From JAJDZL01 sp965221175 (GTDB taxonomy: Bacteria; Pseudomonadota; Gammaproteobacteria; Arenicellales; JAJDZL01), in assembly GCA_965221175.1 (NCBI GenBank), contig OZ244867.1, forward strand, positions 1,116,001 to 1,180,000: DNA of 64,000 nt, written 5' to 3'. Shown here piece by piece: positions 37,562 to 46,655 of the stretch; position 1 is the first letter of the stretch; each line of letters opens with the position of its first letter. The notes under the pieces are model-generated. The model ran no database searches. It worked only from the letters and a program-made list of their open reading frames with translations, and had not been told where the DNA came from. The position numbers and the translations under genes were made by a program.

Positions 37562-40000
37562 CTAGATTTCTCGCGACTGATAGACCTCTAATTGATCCTC
37601 AATGCTCAGATCGTGGTAATTCCGTACTTGAATTCCACACTCCAGCCCAGCCTTGACTTCAGAAACATCGTTCTTGAATCTTCGAAGGGAATCGATTACA
37701 CCGTTGTGGATCATTACATTGTTTCTCAGAACACGAACCGCGAGGTTGCTACGAACCGCGCCATCCTGCACATAGCAGCCTGCGATAGTACCCACTTTTG
37801 TGAGTTTGAACACTTCTCGCACTTCAACATGTGCGACTACTTCTTCCACTACTTTCGGTTCTACTTTGCTGGCGATTACTTCTCCCACTGCATCAATTGC
37901 ATCGTAGATGACGCCGCTATAGATTACTTTGATTTTGTGCTCATCAATCGCGTTCCGCGCAGTGGATTCGGCTCTAACGTTGAAAGCGATAATCAATGCG
38001 TCTGCGGCGAGTGCCAGATTGACGTCCGACTGGCTAATGCCGCCAACCATGTCATGAATCACTTTCACTTCTACTTCTTCATTTGAAAGGTTCTTGATCG
38101 CATTCGACAAGGCTTCCGCTGACCCGCGGACATCCGCCTTGATCAGCACATTGACAACTTTGGGTTCATCCGACCCGCCGAATGCAATTTCACTTGGTCT
38201 GAGCCCAGATATTTTCTTCACTTTGTCGAGACGAAAGTCAGCCAATTGCTGAGCCGTTTTATCATCTGGAACACATACAAAGTCATCTCCAACTACCGGG
38301 ACTTCTTGAAATCCCACAATTTCCACAGGCATGGACGGGGCGGCTTTTTTCACACGGCCACTCCGATAGTCAGTTAGTTCTCGAACTTTTCCTCTCTGTA
38401 TCCCAGCGACGACAAAGTCCTTGACCTGAAGAGTGCCTTTCTGCACCAGAACGGTAACAACAACACCTCTGCCCTTATCAACACGAGCTTCAATGACCAC
38501 GCCACTGGCAAGTCCCTCGACAGGTGCCTGCAAATCGAGTAGCTCAGCTTGCAATTCCACACTCTCCAGCAAGGTATCAACTCCGGTTTGTTTGAGTGCC
38601 GAAATCTGTGCTACCAGTACGTCTCCTCCAAGTTCTTCGACCACAATGCTATGTTCAGTCAACTCCCGTAAAACTCGACTTGGATCGGATTTGCGCTTGT
38701 CAATTTTGTTGATTGCAACAATAATCGGAACATCTGCGTTGCGGGCATGATTGATTGCTTCAATGGTTTGCGGCTTTACGCCGTCATCAGCGGCAACAAC
38801 CAGAATTACGATATCAGTCGCTTTCGCACCGCGCACTCGCATTGCCGCAAAGGCTTCATGGCCAGGTGTATCGAAAAACGTAATTTTCCCTTTCGAAGTC
38901 TCTACCATGTAAGCACCGATGTGCTGAGTAATCCCGCCTTTTTCACTTGCGGCTACTTTGGTGGAACGGATGCAATCCAGCAAGGTTGTTTTGCCGTGGT
39001 CGACATGGCCCATTACGGCGACGACCGGAGGGCGTGGAAACTGTTCACGCTTATCAGCTTCCAGATTGACGAGACTGGCTTCCAGATCCTGCTTTGCAGC
39101 TTCTACTGGAACATGTCCCATCTCTTCAACAAGATAGTAGGCAACATCCTTGTCAATTGAATCATTGATCGTAACGCTTTGGCCGACTTCAAACAGTTTT
39201 TTGATCAGTCCGCTCGCCTTTACAGACATTGCACGTGCAAGGTCTCCAATAGAGTTGGAGTCAGAAATGGCCACGTCAACCACCACTGGTGCTTGAGGCG
39301 CCTTAAACCCATGTTTATGATGACTTTCTTCAGGAATTGGAGACTTAGTTCTTCTTTCACGTTCCTTTCGCAGCTTGCCGCTGCCACGGACAACATGCAG
39401 TTGTTCACGTTCCTTGGTTTCCGTACTTCTAGCGGTTTTTCGCTTTGGCTTCGGTCTCTTCGACGGCGGTGATGTCTTTTTTGCTTCTACGGCTTCGGGC
39501 TCAGGCTGCTTTTCAGTCTCGCCTTCAATTTGATCAACCACTGCCGGCTGCACCTCCGGTTGCGCCGTCGTTTCGACTTCCGCATCCTTTTCCGGTTCGG
39601 CTGTTTGTTCATCCACGGCAGCATCTTCAGGGGAAACCTCAATTTCGGCTTCTTCCAGTTGCTCCGTATCAGCCTCTGCTTCCACCTCCGGTTCGGTAAT
39701 ATCTAGCACGGGCAAAATTCCTGCCAAAGGTCGAGGAGCAACTTGTTGTGCCTGCTTCAACTGTACGGTGATTTCACGCTTGTCCCCAGATTTTCCGGTT
39801 GCCGGAAGAGTCTGCTTTGTACCTTGCTGAGTTGTTTGCACACGCCCTTTCAGTAATTCCCGCAAAAATATACCTCTTTCTTCTGAAGTTACTTCTGAAT
39901 CCTTAGTCTTACCCGATATCCCTGCCTGCTCAAGCGTTTCAATCAACATTGTGATTGAAGTGTTATACCGCTCTGCAAGCTCTTTAACTAAATTTGCCAT
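37562..40000 (-). CDS. infB: Translation initiation factor IF-2
   Basis: GTPase that brings initiator tRNA to the 30S subunit. 812 residues. The IF2_N domain lies at 1-50 (NLVKELAERYNTSITMLIE), followed by a long acidic then basic linker (about 90-230) and a second IF2_N copy. The G domain starts at about 318: G1 GHVDHGKTTLLD, G3 DTPGHEAFAAM and G4 NKIDK. Domains II-IV follow to the end. It starts 5 nt after nusA, as in most proteobacteria. Confidence 0.97.
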   Translation of the reverse strand: MANLVKELAERYNTSITMLIETLEQAGISGKTKDSEVTSEERGIFLRELLKGRVQTTQQGTKQTLPATGKSGDKREITVQLKQAQQVAPRPLAGILPVLDITEPEVEAEADTEQLEEAEIEVSPEDAAVDEQTAEPEKDAEVETTAQPEVQPAVVDQIEGETEKQPEPEAVEAKKTSPPSKRPKPKRKTARSTETKEREQLHVVRGSGKLRKERERRTKSPIPEESHHKHGFKAPQAPVVVDVAISDSNSIGDLARAMSVKASGLIKKLFEVGQSVTINDSIDKDVAYYLVEEMGHVPVEAAKQDLEASLVNLEADKREQFPRPPVVAVMGHVDHGKTTLLDCIRSTKVAASEKGGITQHIGAYMVETSKGKITFFDTPGHEAFAAMRVRGAKATDIVILVVAADDGVKPQTIEAINHARNADVPIIVAINKIDKRKSDPSRVLRELTEHSIVVEELGGDVLVAQISALKQTGVDTLLESVELQAELLDLQAPVEGLASGVVIEARVDKGRGVVVTVLVQKGTLQVKDFVVAGIQRGKVRELTDYRSGRVKKAAPSMPVEIVGFQEVPVVGDDFVCVPDDKTAQQLADFRLDKVKKISGLRPSEIAFGGSDEPKVVNVLIKADVRGSAEALSNAIKNLSNEEVEVKVIHDMVGGISQSDVNLALAADALIIAFNVRAESTARNAIDEHKIKVIYSGVIYDAIDAVGEVIASKVEPKVVEEVVAHVEVREVFKLTKVGTIAGCYVQDGAVRSNLAVRVLRNNVMIHNGVIDSLRRFKNDVSEVKAGLECGIQVRNYHDLSIEDQLEVYQSREI

Positions 40001-40005
40001 GACTG

Positions 40006-41517
40006 CTATTCCCCAGACTGCTGCTGCTCAAGCATTGCCAACATCGGCGCCCTGGCACTCATAATAAGTTCCTTGGCACGTTCCTCGCCCATTCCTGGAA
40101 TTTCAATCAAGTCGAACGTCGCACAGTCTCCAAGTTCTTCCATAGTACGAATACCATGTGCCGCCAGAACGACTGCAGTCTCTGGATCCATTCCTTCAAC
40201 TTCATACAGAGTCTCATCTGGTACATTTTCCTGCGCTTCGATTAAGCTACCCATTTCCTGTTTGATCATGGCATCCGTAGCTCTGCTTTGAATCGCTTCC
40301 ACCAGACCAGCATCAAACTGTTCGATCTTAGTGAGAGCATTTGTATCTGCATACGCGATATCCAACATAGTCTGATAGCCATTCTGAACCAGTATCGTCG
40401 CCACGTCTTCATCCACATCCAACATTTCCATCAATTTCGTTCGCACGACCACAGCTTCATCCGCGGCTTTCAACTCGGCTTCGGCTTTTGTCAGAATATT
40501 GAGATTCCAACCGGTCAGTTGCGAAGCAAGTCTTACATTCTGCCCGCCACGTCCAATCGCTTGCGACAACTGTGAATCCGCTACTACCACGTCCATGCTC
40601 TGGAACTGGCTTTCGATAATGATCGATTCGACCTCAGCTGGCGCCAGTGCATTGATAACGAACTGAACTGCATTTTGAGACCATTGAACAATATCTACGC
40701 GTTCCCCAGCGATTTCGTTGGATACACTCTGTACGCGTGCCCCGCGAACGCCTACACAGGCACCGATCGGGTCAATTTTGGGGTCATCTGAATGTACCGC
40801 TATCTTGGCTCTCAATCCTGGGTCTCGTGCTGCGTTTCGAATTTCCACCAAACCTTCTCTGGTCTCTGGAACTTCAAGTTTGAACAACTCGATCAGAAGT
40901 TCTGGACACGTGCGGTCCAGGATCAATTGGGGTCCGCGAGACTCGGTTCTCACTTCCTTTAGGATCGCCCGGATTCTGTCACCTTGGCGCAATCCGTCCT
41001 TTGCGAATCCAGAGCTGCGAGGCAACAAGGCTTCGATACTGTCAATGTCTACGATTGCGTCGCCGCGGTCAATCCGACGTACCACCCCAAACAGCATGGA
41101 TCCAATTTGCGGGCTGTATACAGACAGAACCCTTTCACGCTCCGCTTCACGGACTTTCTGCATGACAACCTGGCGGGCTGCTTGCGCAGAAATTCTGCCT
41201 ACGGCTTTCGACGGAATGTATTCTTCAACAAATTCCCCAATGCCTATTTCGGGGTGTTGCTCTCGCGCTTCTGTCAGAGACAACTGCCGATCTGGAAATT
41301 CAATTTCCTCGTCGTCGCTCACAACTTCCCAGCGCCGAAATGTTTCAAAATCACCGGTTTCTTTGTCAATGGCAACTCTAGCGTCGATGTCGAGTAGATT
41401 GTGTTTCTTGGCAGCGGCGGCCAAGGCGAGTTCCAGCGCCTCGAATATCACACCTGGATCGAGATTTCTCTCATCCGACAGCGCCTGTACTATCTGAGGT
41501 ATGTGATTAAGGTTCAC
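40006..41517 (-). CDS. nusA: Transcription termination/antitermination factor NusA
   Basis: RNA polymerase-binding factor controlling pausing and antitermination. 503 residues: N-terminal polymerase-binding domain (1-125), S1 domain (about 135-200), KH1 and KH2 (about 205-345, with DPIGACVGVRGARVQSV and AIGRGGQNVRLAS) and two C-terminal acidic helix-hairpin-helix repeats (about 360-425 and 440-495). The C-terminal repeats are the gammaproteobacterial form. NusA often controls its own operon, which fits the structured leader upstream of rimP. Confidence 0.97.
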   Translation of the reverse strand: MNLNHIPQIVQALSDERNLDPGVIFEALELALAAAAKKHNLLDIDARVAIDKETGDFETFRRWEVVSDDEEIEFPDRQLSLTEAREQHPEIGIGEFVEEYIPSKAVGRISAQAARQVVMQKVREAERERVLSVYSPQIGSMLFGVVRRIDRGDAIVDIDSIEALLPRSSGFAKDGLRQGDRIRAILKEVRTESRGPQLILDRTCPELLIELFKLEVPETREGLVEIRNAARDPGLRAKIAVHSDDPKIDPIGACVGVRGARVQSVSNEIAGERVDIVQWSQNAVQFVINALAPAEVESIIIESQFQSMDVVVADSQLSQAIGRGGQNVRLASQLTGWNLNILTKAEAELKAADEAVVVRTKLMEMLDVDEDVATILVQNGYQTMLDIAYADTNALTKIEQFDAGLVEAIQSRATDAMIKQEMGSLIEAQENVPDETLYEVEGMDPETAVVLAAHGIRTMEELGDCATFDLIEIPGMGEERAKELIMSARAPMLAMLEQQQSGE

Positions 41518-41532
41518 TTCGCATGCCCTCCA

Positions 41533-42018
41533 TTACTTCAATTCATCGAGATTCGGCTTTAGCCGCGCTCGACGAACATTATTCAATTCAATTGCGAAGG
41601 ACATACCATCGACATCTAGCACGATCGAATTCCCTTCGACTTTCATCAGTTTGCCCAAAAAATTTCTTCGACCATCACATTGGATCATGGTTGACACGTC
41701 GACACGTTCACCGACGACATTCTCAAAGTGTTCGCGCTTAGCAAGCGGTCTTTCAATTCCAGGTGACGAAACCTCCAAAGTGTATTTACCTGGTAATGGG
41801 TCTTCGACATCCAGCAAGCGGCTAACCTGCCCGCTTACGAATGCACAATCATCCAAAGTCACACCTCCCGGTGCATCGATATACAAGCGCAGCACGCGGG
41901 ATTTTTCTCGCCCAACCAGTTCAAGATGCACCAGTTCATATCCATAACTGTCGATGCTGGCATCCAGCAATCCGTACAAGCTTTCTGTCGTTGTCGCTGC
42001 TTCCATTGTCCCCAACAT
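41533..42018 (-). CDS. rimP: Ribosome maturation factor RimP
   Basis: Helps late assembly of the 30S subunit. 161 residues, typical length, with GYELVHLELVGREKSRVLRLYID, the TLDDCAFVSGQVSRLLD segment and YTLEVSSPGIERPLAKREHF. It is the first gene of the nusA operon and begins with an ATG near 42018; a second ATG lies three codons inside. A leader of about 180 nt separates it from the proposed promoter. Confidence 0.94.
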   Translation of the reverse strand: MLGTMEAATTTESLYGLLDASIDSYGYELVHLELVGREKSRVLRLYIDAPGGVTLDDCAFVSGQVSRLLDVEDPLPGKYTLEVSSPGIERPLAKREHFENVVGERVDVSTMIQCDGRRNFLGKLMKVEGNSIVLDVDGMSFAIELNNVRRARLKPNLDELK

Positions 42019-42086
42019 TGCCTAGATTCAATTTCTTGAGTCTCTCGCCTAAATTCGTCTCCTGAAATCATTCGGAGCAACGAACT

Positions 42087-42108
42087 AAAAACCTCGCATA
42101 AGCGAGGC
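42087..42108 (-). terminator. Terminator-like hairpin in the rimP-nusA leader (possible attenuator)
   Basis: On the minus strand GCCTCGCTTATGCGAGG is followed by TTTTT: a perfect 6-bp stem with a 4-nt loop (42092-42107) and a T run at 42087-42091. It lies between the promoter and rimP, so it could act as an attenuator. Confidence 0.7.
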
Positions 42109-42116
42109 TTCCCAAT

Positions 42117-42189
42117 TTCGCCATTTCTGGCGAACTATTCTCGTTACGGCAGCTCCAGTAGGTCAGTCGACCATCATATGCCTACCGTA
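42117..42189 (-). promoter_or_regulatory. Structured 5' leader of the rimP-nusA-infB operon
   Basis: Two stem-loops precede the terminator-like hairpin. One is a 7-bp stem TTCGCCA/TGGCGAA at 42117-42134. The other joins TACGGTAG to CTGCCGTA (minus-strand sequence, 42145-42189) with an inner GGTC/GACC stem. Together with the hairpin at 42087-42108 they form a compact leader. I do not recognise a known riboswitch and it is not a tRNA. NusA-dependent control of the operon is inference. Confidence 0.55.
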
Positions 42190-42212
42190 GTATCTACGTT
42201 TAGCGCAATGAA

Positions 42213-42239
42213 ATTATAGCACAGAATCAAGTACGACAA
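42213..42239 (-). promoter_or_regulatory. Probable sigma-70 promoter of the rimP-nusA operon
   Basis: The minus strand has an extended -10 TGCTATAAT (TATAAT at 42213-42218) and a possible -35 TTGTCG (42234-42239) with a short 15-nt spacer. The extended -10 makes the call plausible despite the weak -35. Confidence 0.6.
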
Positions 42240-42240
42240 T

Positions 42241-42633
42241 ATTGGGCCAATAATTCGAGAAGATATTCTCCGTAGACGTATTTCTCAGTTATTTTTTAGC
42301 TTTAAGCAATTAATTTTGATAATAAATTAGCCTTTCAATGATAAAAATGTACCACTCAAACTGCAAACAACAAACCACGTCTCAACAGTAATCGATTTAG
42401 TCTGCCAATTTCACACATTCGGTTGTTGAGGCAGCAATGTCATACACTTTCAGCAGTAAGGCTCGTCGAAGCATTGAAATAGACAATCCTTGGCTTCTTT
42501 CCGGATAACTTTCGGTATAGTCTCACATTCGCAAGCGAATTTGCAGATAATTCAGCAGACTCCATGCGCATCAAATTAAATTGTGAAACCATCTGAACCT
42601 TGAGCTGACTCTGAATTGACACGCACACCGATA
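42241..42633. other. Gene-free stretch between the nusA operon and the EamA transporter
   Basis: AT-rich divergent region. No gene, RNA or clear repeat was recognised. It should hold the promoter of the EamA transporter, but no convincing -35/-10 pair stood out. Confidence 0.4.
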
Positions 42634-43527
42634 ATGCTGCCAAGCATTGCCGTGGCTATGAGCGGCGCGATATGGGGGCTCTACTGGATTCCGATTCGTC
42701 AGCTTGATGCAAGCGGAATCCCTGCATCCTGGACTTCATTTATCACGTTCGGCTTCGTAGGTCTTTTGTCTTTGGCGGCTTTCGCCCGCCAATGGTCCAA
42801 AACTGGTCGATTTCCTAGGAGCATTATCTTGACCGGACTGCTGTCCGGCACCAGCGTGGTATTCTACGCGGTAGCCCTGGGACTGACGGAAGTAATCAAA
42901 ACAGTGCTTCTTTTCTATCTGACGCCGATATGGAGTACGATTCTCGGCAAATTCCTACTGGGTGAAAAGATAACCGCTTTTCGGATTGTTGCAGTCATTT
43001 TCGGACTAACTGGTTTAGCGGTGATCCTAGGAATTGCCGACGGCATCCCCCGACTATCCAATCTTGGCGATTTGCTTGCACTCTTATCTGGAATGGTATG
43101 GGCTTACGCCACAGTCCGAATCCGAGAAGATTCAAATGCTGCATTATGGGAACAAGTTTGCGCTTTCTACATTGGTGGAGCGATTGCTGCTCTGGTGTTT
43201 GTCGTTGTGCCGATTCAAGGGCTAGACAAGCCGCCGACTTTTGATGCAGTAATTCAGTCGTTTTTCTGGCTAGGTATTTTTACAATCGCTTTTCTTCCGT
43301 CCATGTTTCTCGTCTTTTGGGGTGCCAAACTTCTAAGCCCGGCACGAGTTGGGATTTTATTGATGACAGAGATTATCTTTGGCGTATCTTCTGCCGCCAT
43401 GCTCTCAGGAGAACCTTTCGGCTGGAATCAAGTAATCGGCATCACACTGATATTTAGTGCCGCAGTCATTGATGTATCAGATCGACTATTTGCTTCCAGA
43501 TCTGTGGATTCTGATTCCTACCGATAG
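42634..43527 (+). CDS. EamA/DMT-superfamily transporter
   Basis: About 297 residues from ATG 42634 (MLPSIAVAMSGAIWG); a TTG 6 codons upstream is a possible alternative. Ten hydrophobic segments in two EamA repeats: residues 5-135 with FYAVALGLTEVIKTVLLFYLTP and 145-285 with ALLSGMVWAYATVRI. Family members export or import small metabolites such as amino acids and nucleosides. The substrate here is unknown. Transcribed towards the amidase-family gene, 15 nt short of convergent overlap. Confidence 0.85.
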   Translation: MLPSIAVAMSGAIWGLYWIPIRQLDASGIPASWTSFITFGFVGLLSLAAFARQWSKTGRFPRSIILTGLLSGTSVVFYAVALGLTEVIKTVLLFYLTPIWSTILGKFLLGEKITAFRIVAVIFGLTGLAVILGIADGIPRLSNLGDLLALLSGMVWAYATVRIREDSNAALWEQVCAFYIGGAIAALVFVVVPIQGLDKPPTFDAVIQSFFWLGIFTIAFLPSMFLVFWGAKLLSPARVGILLMTEIIFGVSSAAMLSGEPFGWNQVIGITLIFSAAVIDVSDRLFASRSVDSDSYR

Positions 43528-43542
43528 ACCTAGTAACGCGTT

Positions 43543-44925
43543 TCAGCCAACTGTGGAAGGGAGCAATCTCTCATACGCTGCACATACTGCCAGCAATAAA
43601 TCTTCATTGCCTTGTTTGGCAAGAAACAGCAAACCCACAGGCAGACCTTCGGCACTCCGGTTGACCGACAAGTGGGCTGTCGGATATCCACTGATTGCCC
43701 CGACAGCGCACATTGAAGCATATTGCTGCCATGTTGAATCTTCACTGTCTGCACTCATATTCGAAGGAATTTCTCCGTACTCAAAGGCTACGCATCCCGC
43801 TGCGGGAACAATCAGAATGTCGTGCTTTTCAAAAAACGTCCGGAGCAATACGCGCAGCCCAAATATTTTCTTTTGAGCTTCGATGTATTCGACTGCAGTA
43901 ATCGTCTCTCCTCTTCTGATCCACTCCAATGTTTTCTCACCGAGATCTTCCGAATTTTCAGTAGCAAGTTTGCTGTGCTCTGCATAGAGATTTGCGCAAA
44001 ACATAGTCTCCCAAGCACCGATTGAGTTCGAAACGGGCGGCCGGTCTTGTTCAACCCTACAACCAATAGATTTCAGTGCTAGAACTGCATCGGCGACAGC
44101 CGATTGATGACTATCATCGAAAGGTGCATTCCACAGTGCCGAAGCATGTGCGATGGACAGAGGTTTAATGGAACGATTTACAGCAGACAAGTAGTCAGGC
44201 ACTTCCAACCACACACTGGTTGGATCAACCTCGCTATGACCACTCACTACGTTCATCAATAGTGCACAATCCATTACCGATCGTGTTACTGGAGTTACGT
44301 CCGGAAACATCATTCCCCTTGAATAAATCGGTGTATGTGGAATGCGCCCGTGTGTGGGTTTGAGCGCAAAATTGCCAGAAAAAGCCGATGGCAGGAGAAC
44401 ATTTCCTCCAATATCGATACCCACCGCCGCTGGCGCAAAATTCTTAGCAAGTGCAACTGAAATTCCGGAAGCTCCTCCTCCACTGATGAGATTTGTTCCC
44501 CAGGGCGATTTTGAAACAAACTCTTCATGTGTCTCTTCCATGATCATGCCCAATTCCGAAGTTCTGGCTTTTCCCATGATCAAGGCTCCGGCATCCCGCA
44601 GTCTTCGTACCGCTATCGAATCTACTTCAGGCACATTATCCGAGTAGGCAGCACAGCCGTAACTAGTTCGCATATTTGAGACATCTAACAAGTCGTCAAC
44701 TAGAATCGGAATGCCGAACAGCGGTCCCACTTCTTCGCCAGAAGCAATCGTCCGATCAGCTTTCTTGGCGAGTAATCTCAATCCTTGTTCGGAAATCATC
44801 GAAATGGCGTGATAGTCGCCATCAAATTGCTGGATTTGCTCGAGATACTGATCCAGCAGTTCAGATACGGAAATTGTACGATCCTGGATCAGTTTGCTGA
44901 GTTCAACTACTGATTTATCAATCAC
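43543..44925 (-). CDS. Amidase-signature family protein lacking all catalytic residues
   Basis: 460 residues with the full amidase-signature fold. The three catalytic positions are changed. The Lys of the V-K-D motif is Asp77 (ILVDDLLDV), the cis-Ser of GGSSGG is Gly151 (GGGASGIS) and the nucleophile of DTGGS is Asn175 (DIGGNVLLPSAF). The 24-residue spacing between the last two is kept, which supports the alignment. The fold is otherwise well preserved, for example FALKPTHGRIP and LPVGLLFLA. I infer a non-catalytic protein, perhaps a binding or regulatory partner. Its stop overlaps nothing; its start overlaps the end of the GMC gene by 4 nt. Confidence 0.85.
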   Translation of the reverse strand: MIDKSVVELSKLIQDRTISVSELLDQYLEQIQQFDGDYHAISMISEQGLRLLAKKADRTIASGEEVGPLFGIPILVDDLLDVSNMRTSYGCAAYSDNVPEVDSIAVRRLRDAGALIMGKARTSELGMIMEETHEEFVSKSPWGTNLISGGGASGISVALAKNFAPAAVGIDIGGNVLLPSAFSGNFALKPTHGRIPHTPIYSRGMMFPDVTPVTRSVMDCALLMNVVSGHSEVDPTSVWLEVPDYLSAVNRSIKPLSIAHASALWNAPFDDSHQSAVADAVLALKSIGCRVEQDRPPVSNSIGAWETMFCANLYAEHSKLATENSEDLGEKTLEWIRRGETITAVEYIEAQKKIFGLRVLLRTFFEKHDILIVPAAGCVAFEYGEIPSNMSADSEDSTWQQYASMCAVGAISGYPTAHLSVNRSAEGLPVGLLFLAKQGNEDLLLAVCAAYERLLPSTVG

Positions 44926-46604
44926 ATACCATCCTGTTGTGGAGCAATCTCTCGCTGACTAGATTGCCAGTTCTGATCGAAATAAACCGGTGCGTGGGAT
45001 GGAGCCAGTGCTTCTATGTCACGAATTCGATCGGCGAGTTTTTCTGCCATCATGAGTGTTGGGGCATTGGTATTTCCGCTGGCGATGCTGGGCATGATGG
45101 ATGCGTCCACAACCCGAAGGTTTTCCGCTCCATGGACTCGTCCTGCAGAATCCACCACTGCCATATCGTCGGTTCCCATTTTGCAGGTACAAGTCGGATG
45201 ATATGCGCTTTCACCATTCGCTCTGACAAATGCGTCGAGGTCTTTGTCAAACTGGGCTTCGGCTCCCGGAGCGAGTTCTTCACCTCGGAAGGGATCGAAC
45301 GCCTTTTGTGCAAAAATTTCTCTTGTTAGTCGAATTCCGTCTCGCATCTCCTGACGATCACCTAGTGTTTGCATATAGTTGAAACGAATTTCTGGAAACT
45401 TTCTGGGATCGCTGGAAACGGTTCTGACATAGCCTCGACTGGTTGGACGCATGGGGCCTACATGTGCCTGAAATCCATGTCCCTTTGCAGGTGAACTGCC
45501 GTCATAATTTGCTGCAACAGGAAAAAAGTGATACTGAAGGTCTGGATGCGGAACACCAATGCGACTCCGGATAAATCCTCCAGCTTCAAAATGATTTGAT
45601 GTTCCCCAGCCTTTCTTGGTGAACATCCACTCAAACAGCACAGCAGCTTGTTTGTGAAGTTTCAAGGCTGGATACAGTGAAACTGGCTGCTTGCAGCTAT
45701 GCTGGACATAAACCTCCAAGTGGTCTTGCAGGTTTTCTCCCACTCCAGGTAAATCAATGACGCAAGGAATGCCGATTTGCTCCAGATGACTGGCACGCCC
45801 GATACCCGAAAGATTGAGAATCTGAGGAGAGTTGATGGCTCCGCCGCAAACAATGACCTCGCGCTCGCAGTAAATGGATTGAATCTTACCTTTGACGTAC
45901 ACTTCAACTCCTTCTGCCCGATTCCCGTCAAATAGAATGCGAGTCACAAGTGCGCGGCCCAAGATATTCAGATTCTCTCGTGAAGACGCCGGATCAAGAT
46001 AGGCCTTTGCAGCACTCCATCGAACGCCATTATTGACCGTCTGATCCATGGTACCAAATCCTTCCTGGCGAAATCCATTCTGATCTTCCGTGCCTCCGTA
46101 ACCCGCTTGAATTCCCGCTTCTATAAACGCTTGATGCAAAGGATTTTTACAAGGAGAGGTTGTAACGACAAGCGGTCCACCTTCACCGTGATAATCGTTT
46201 GCACCAGATTTTCGAGATTCGCATTTTATGAAGTAAGGCAGGCAGTTTGCATATGACCATTCAGGATCACCGGTATGTTCGGCCCAGCGATCATAGTCGA
46301 CGGCATGGCCGCGTACATAGCACATTCCATTGATCGAAGAGGAGCCACCGATGACACGGCCGCGAGGACAATCCATCACACGATTGTCCATGTATAGTTC
46401 AGGCTGAGTTCGATAGGCCCAGTTGAATCTGTCGCTCATTAGCGGGCGTGAAAACGCAGCAGGCATTTGAAGCATCCAACTTCGGTCGGTCGGCCCAGTC
46501 TCTATCAGCTGAACGCGGACATCGGAATCTTCAGTTAATCGGTTGGCGAGCACACAACCGGCAGACCCTGCGCCAATAATGATGTAATCGCAGTTTTTAT
46601 TCAT
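44922..46604 (-). CDS. GMC-family FAD oxidoreductase (choline dehydrogenase-like)
   Basis: 560 residues. FAD-binding YIIIGAGSAGCVLANRLTED opens the protein, and GMC signature 1 is around 80-105 (GRVIGGSSSINGMCYVRG). The C-terminal motif HPTCTCKMG with NTNAPTLMMAEKLADRI is like BetA choline dehydrogenase. GMC enzymes oxidise alcohols to aldehydes at the membrane or in the cytoplasm. Choline is the best guess but the substrate is not proven: no betB or betI is near. The downstream amidase-like gene overlaps it by 4 nt. Confidence 0.9.
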   Translation of the reverse strand: MNKNCDYIIIGAGSAGCVLANRLTEDSDVRVQLIETGPTDRSWMLQMPAAFSRPLMSDRFNWAYRTQPELYMDNRVMDCPRGRVIGGSSSINGMCYVRGHAVDYDRWAEHTGDPEWSYANCLPYFIKCESRKSGANDYHGEGGPLVVTTSPCKNPLHQAFIEAGIQAGYGGTEDQNGFRQEGFGTMDQTVNNGVRWSAAKAYLDPASSRENLNILGRALVTRILFDGNRAEGVEVYVKGKIQSIYCEREVIVCGGAINSPQILNLSGIGRASHLEQIGIPCVIDLPGVGENLQDHLEVYVQHSCKQPVSLYPALKLHKQAAVLFEWMFTKKGWGTSNHFEAGGFIRSRIGVPHPDLQYHFFPVAANYDGSSPAKGHGFQAHVGPMRPTSRGYVRTVSSDPRKFPEIRFNYMQTLGDRQEMRDGIRLTREIFAQKAFDPFRGEELAPGAEAQFDKDLDAFVRANGESAYHPTCTCKMGTDDMAVVDSAGRVHGAENLRVVDASIMPSIASGNTNAPTLMMAEKLADRIRDIEALAPSHAPVYFDQNWQSSQREIAPQQDGM

Positions 46605-46655
46605 TACCTAGACTCACCTCTTAATTGTCTATTCTTCTAGGGCAGTAAATCAAGC

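Noticed and set aside
40718..41497. 259-codon plus-strand frame
   Set aside because: Antisense to nusA; low-complexity Ser/Arg/Thr composition typical of a shadow frame.
42087..42190. Possible tRNA or known riboswitch upstream of rimP
   Set aside because: No acceptor/T-arm layout and no riboswitch core recognised; kept only as a structured leader.
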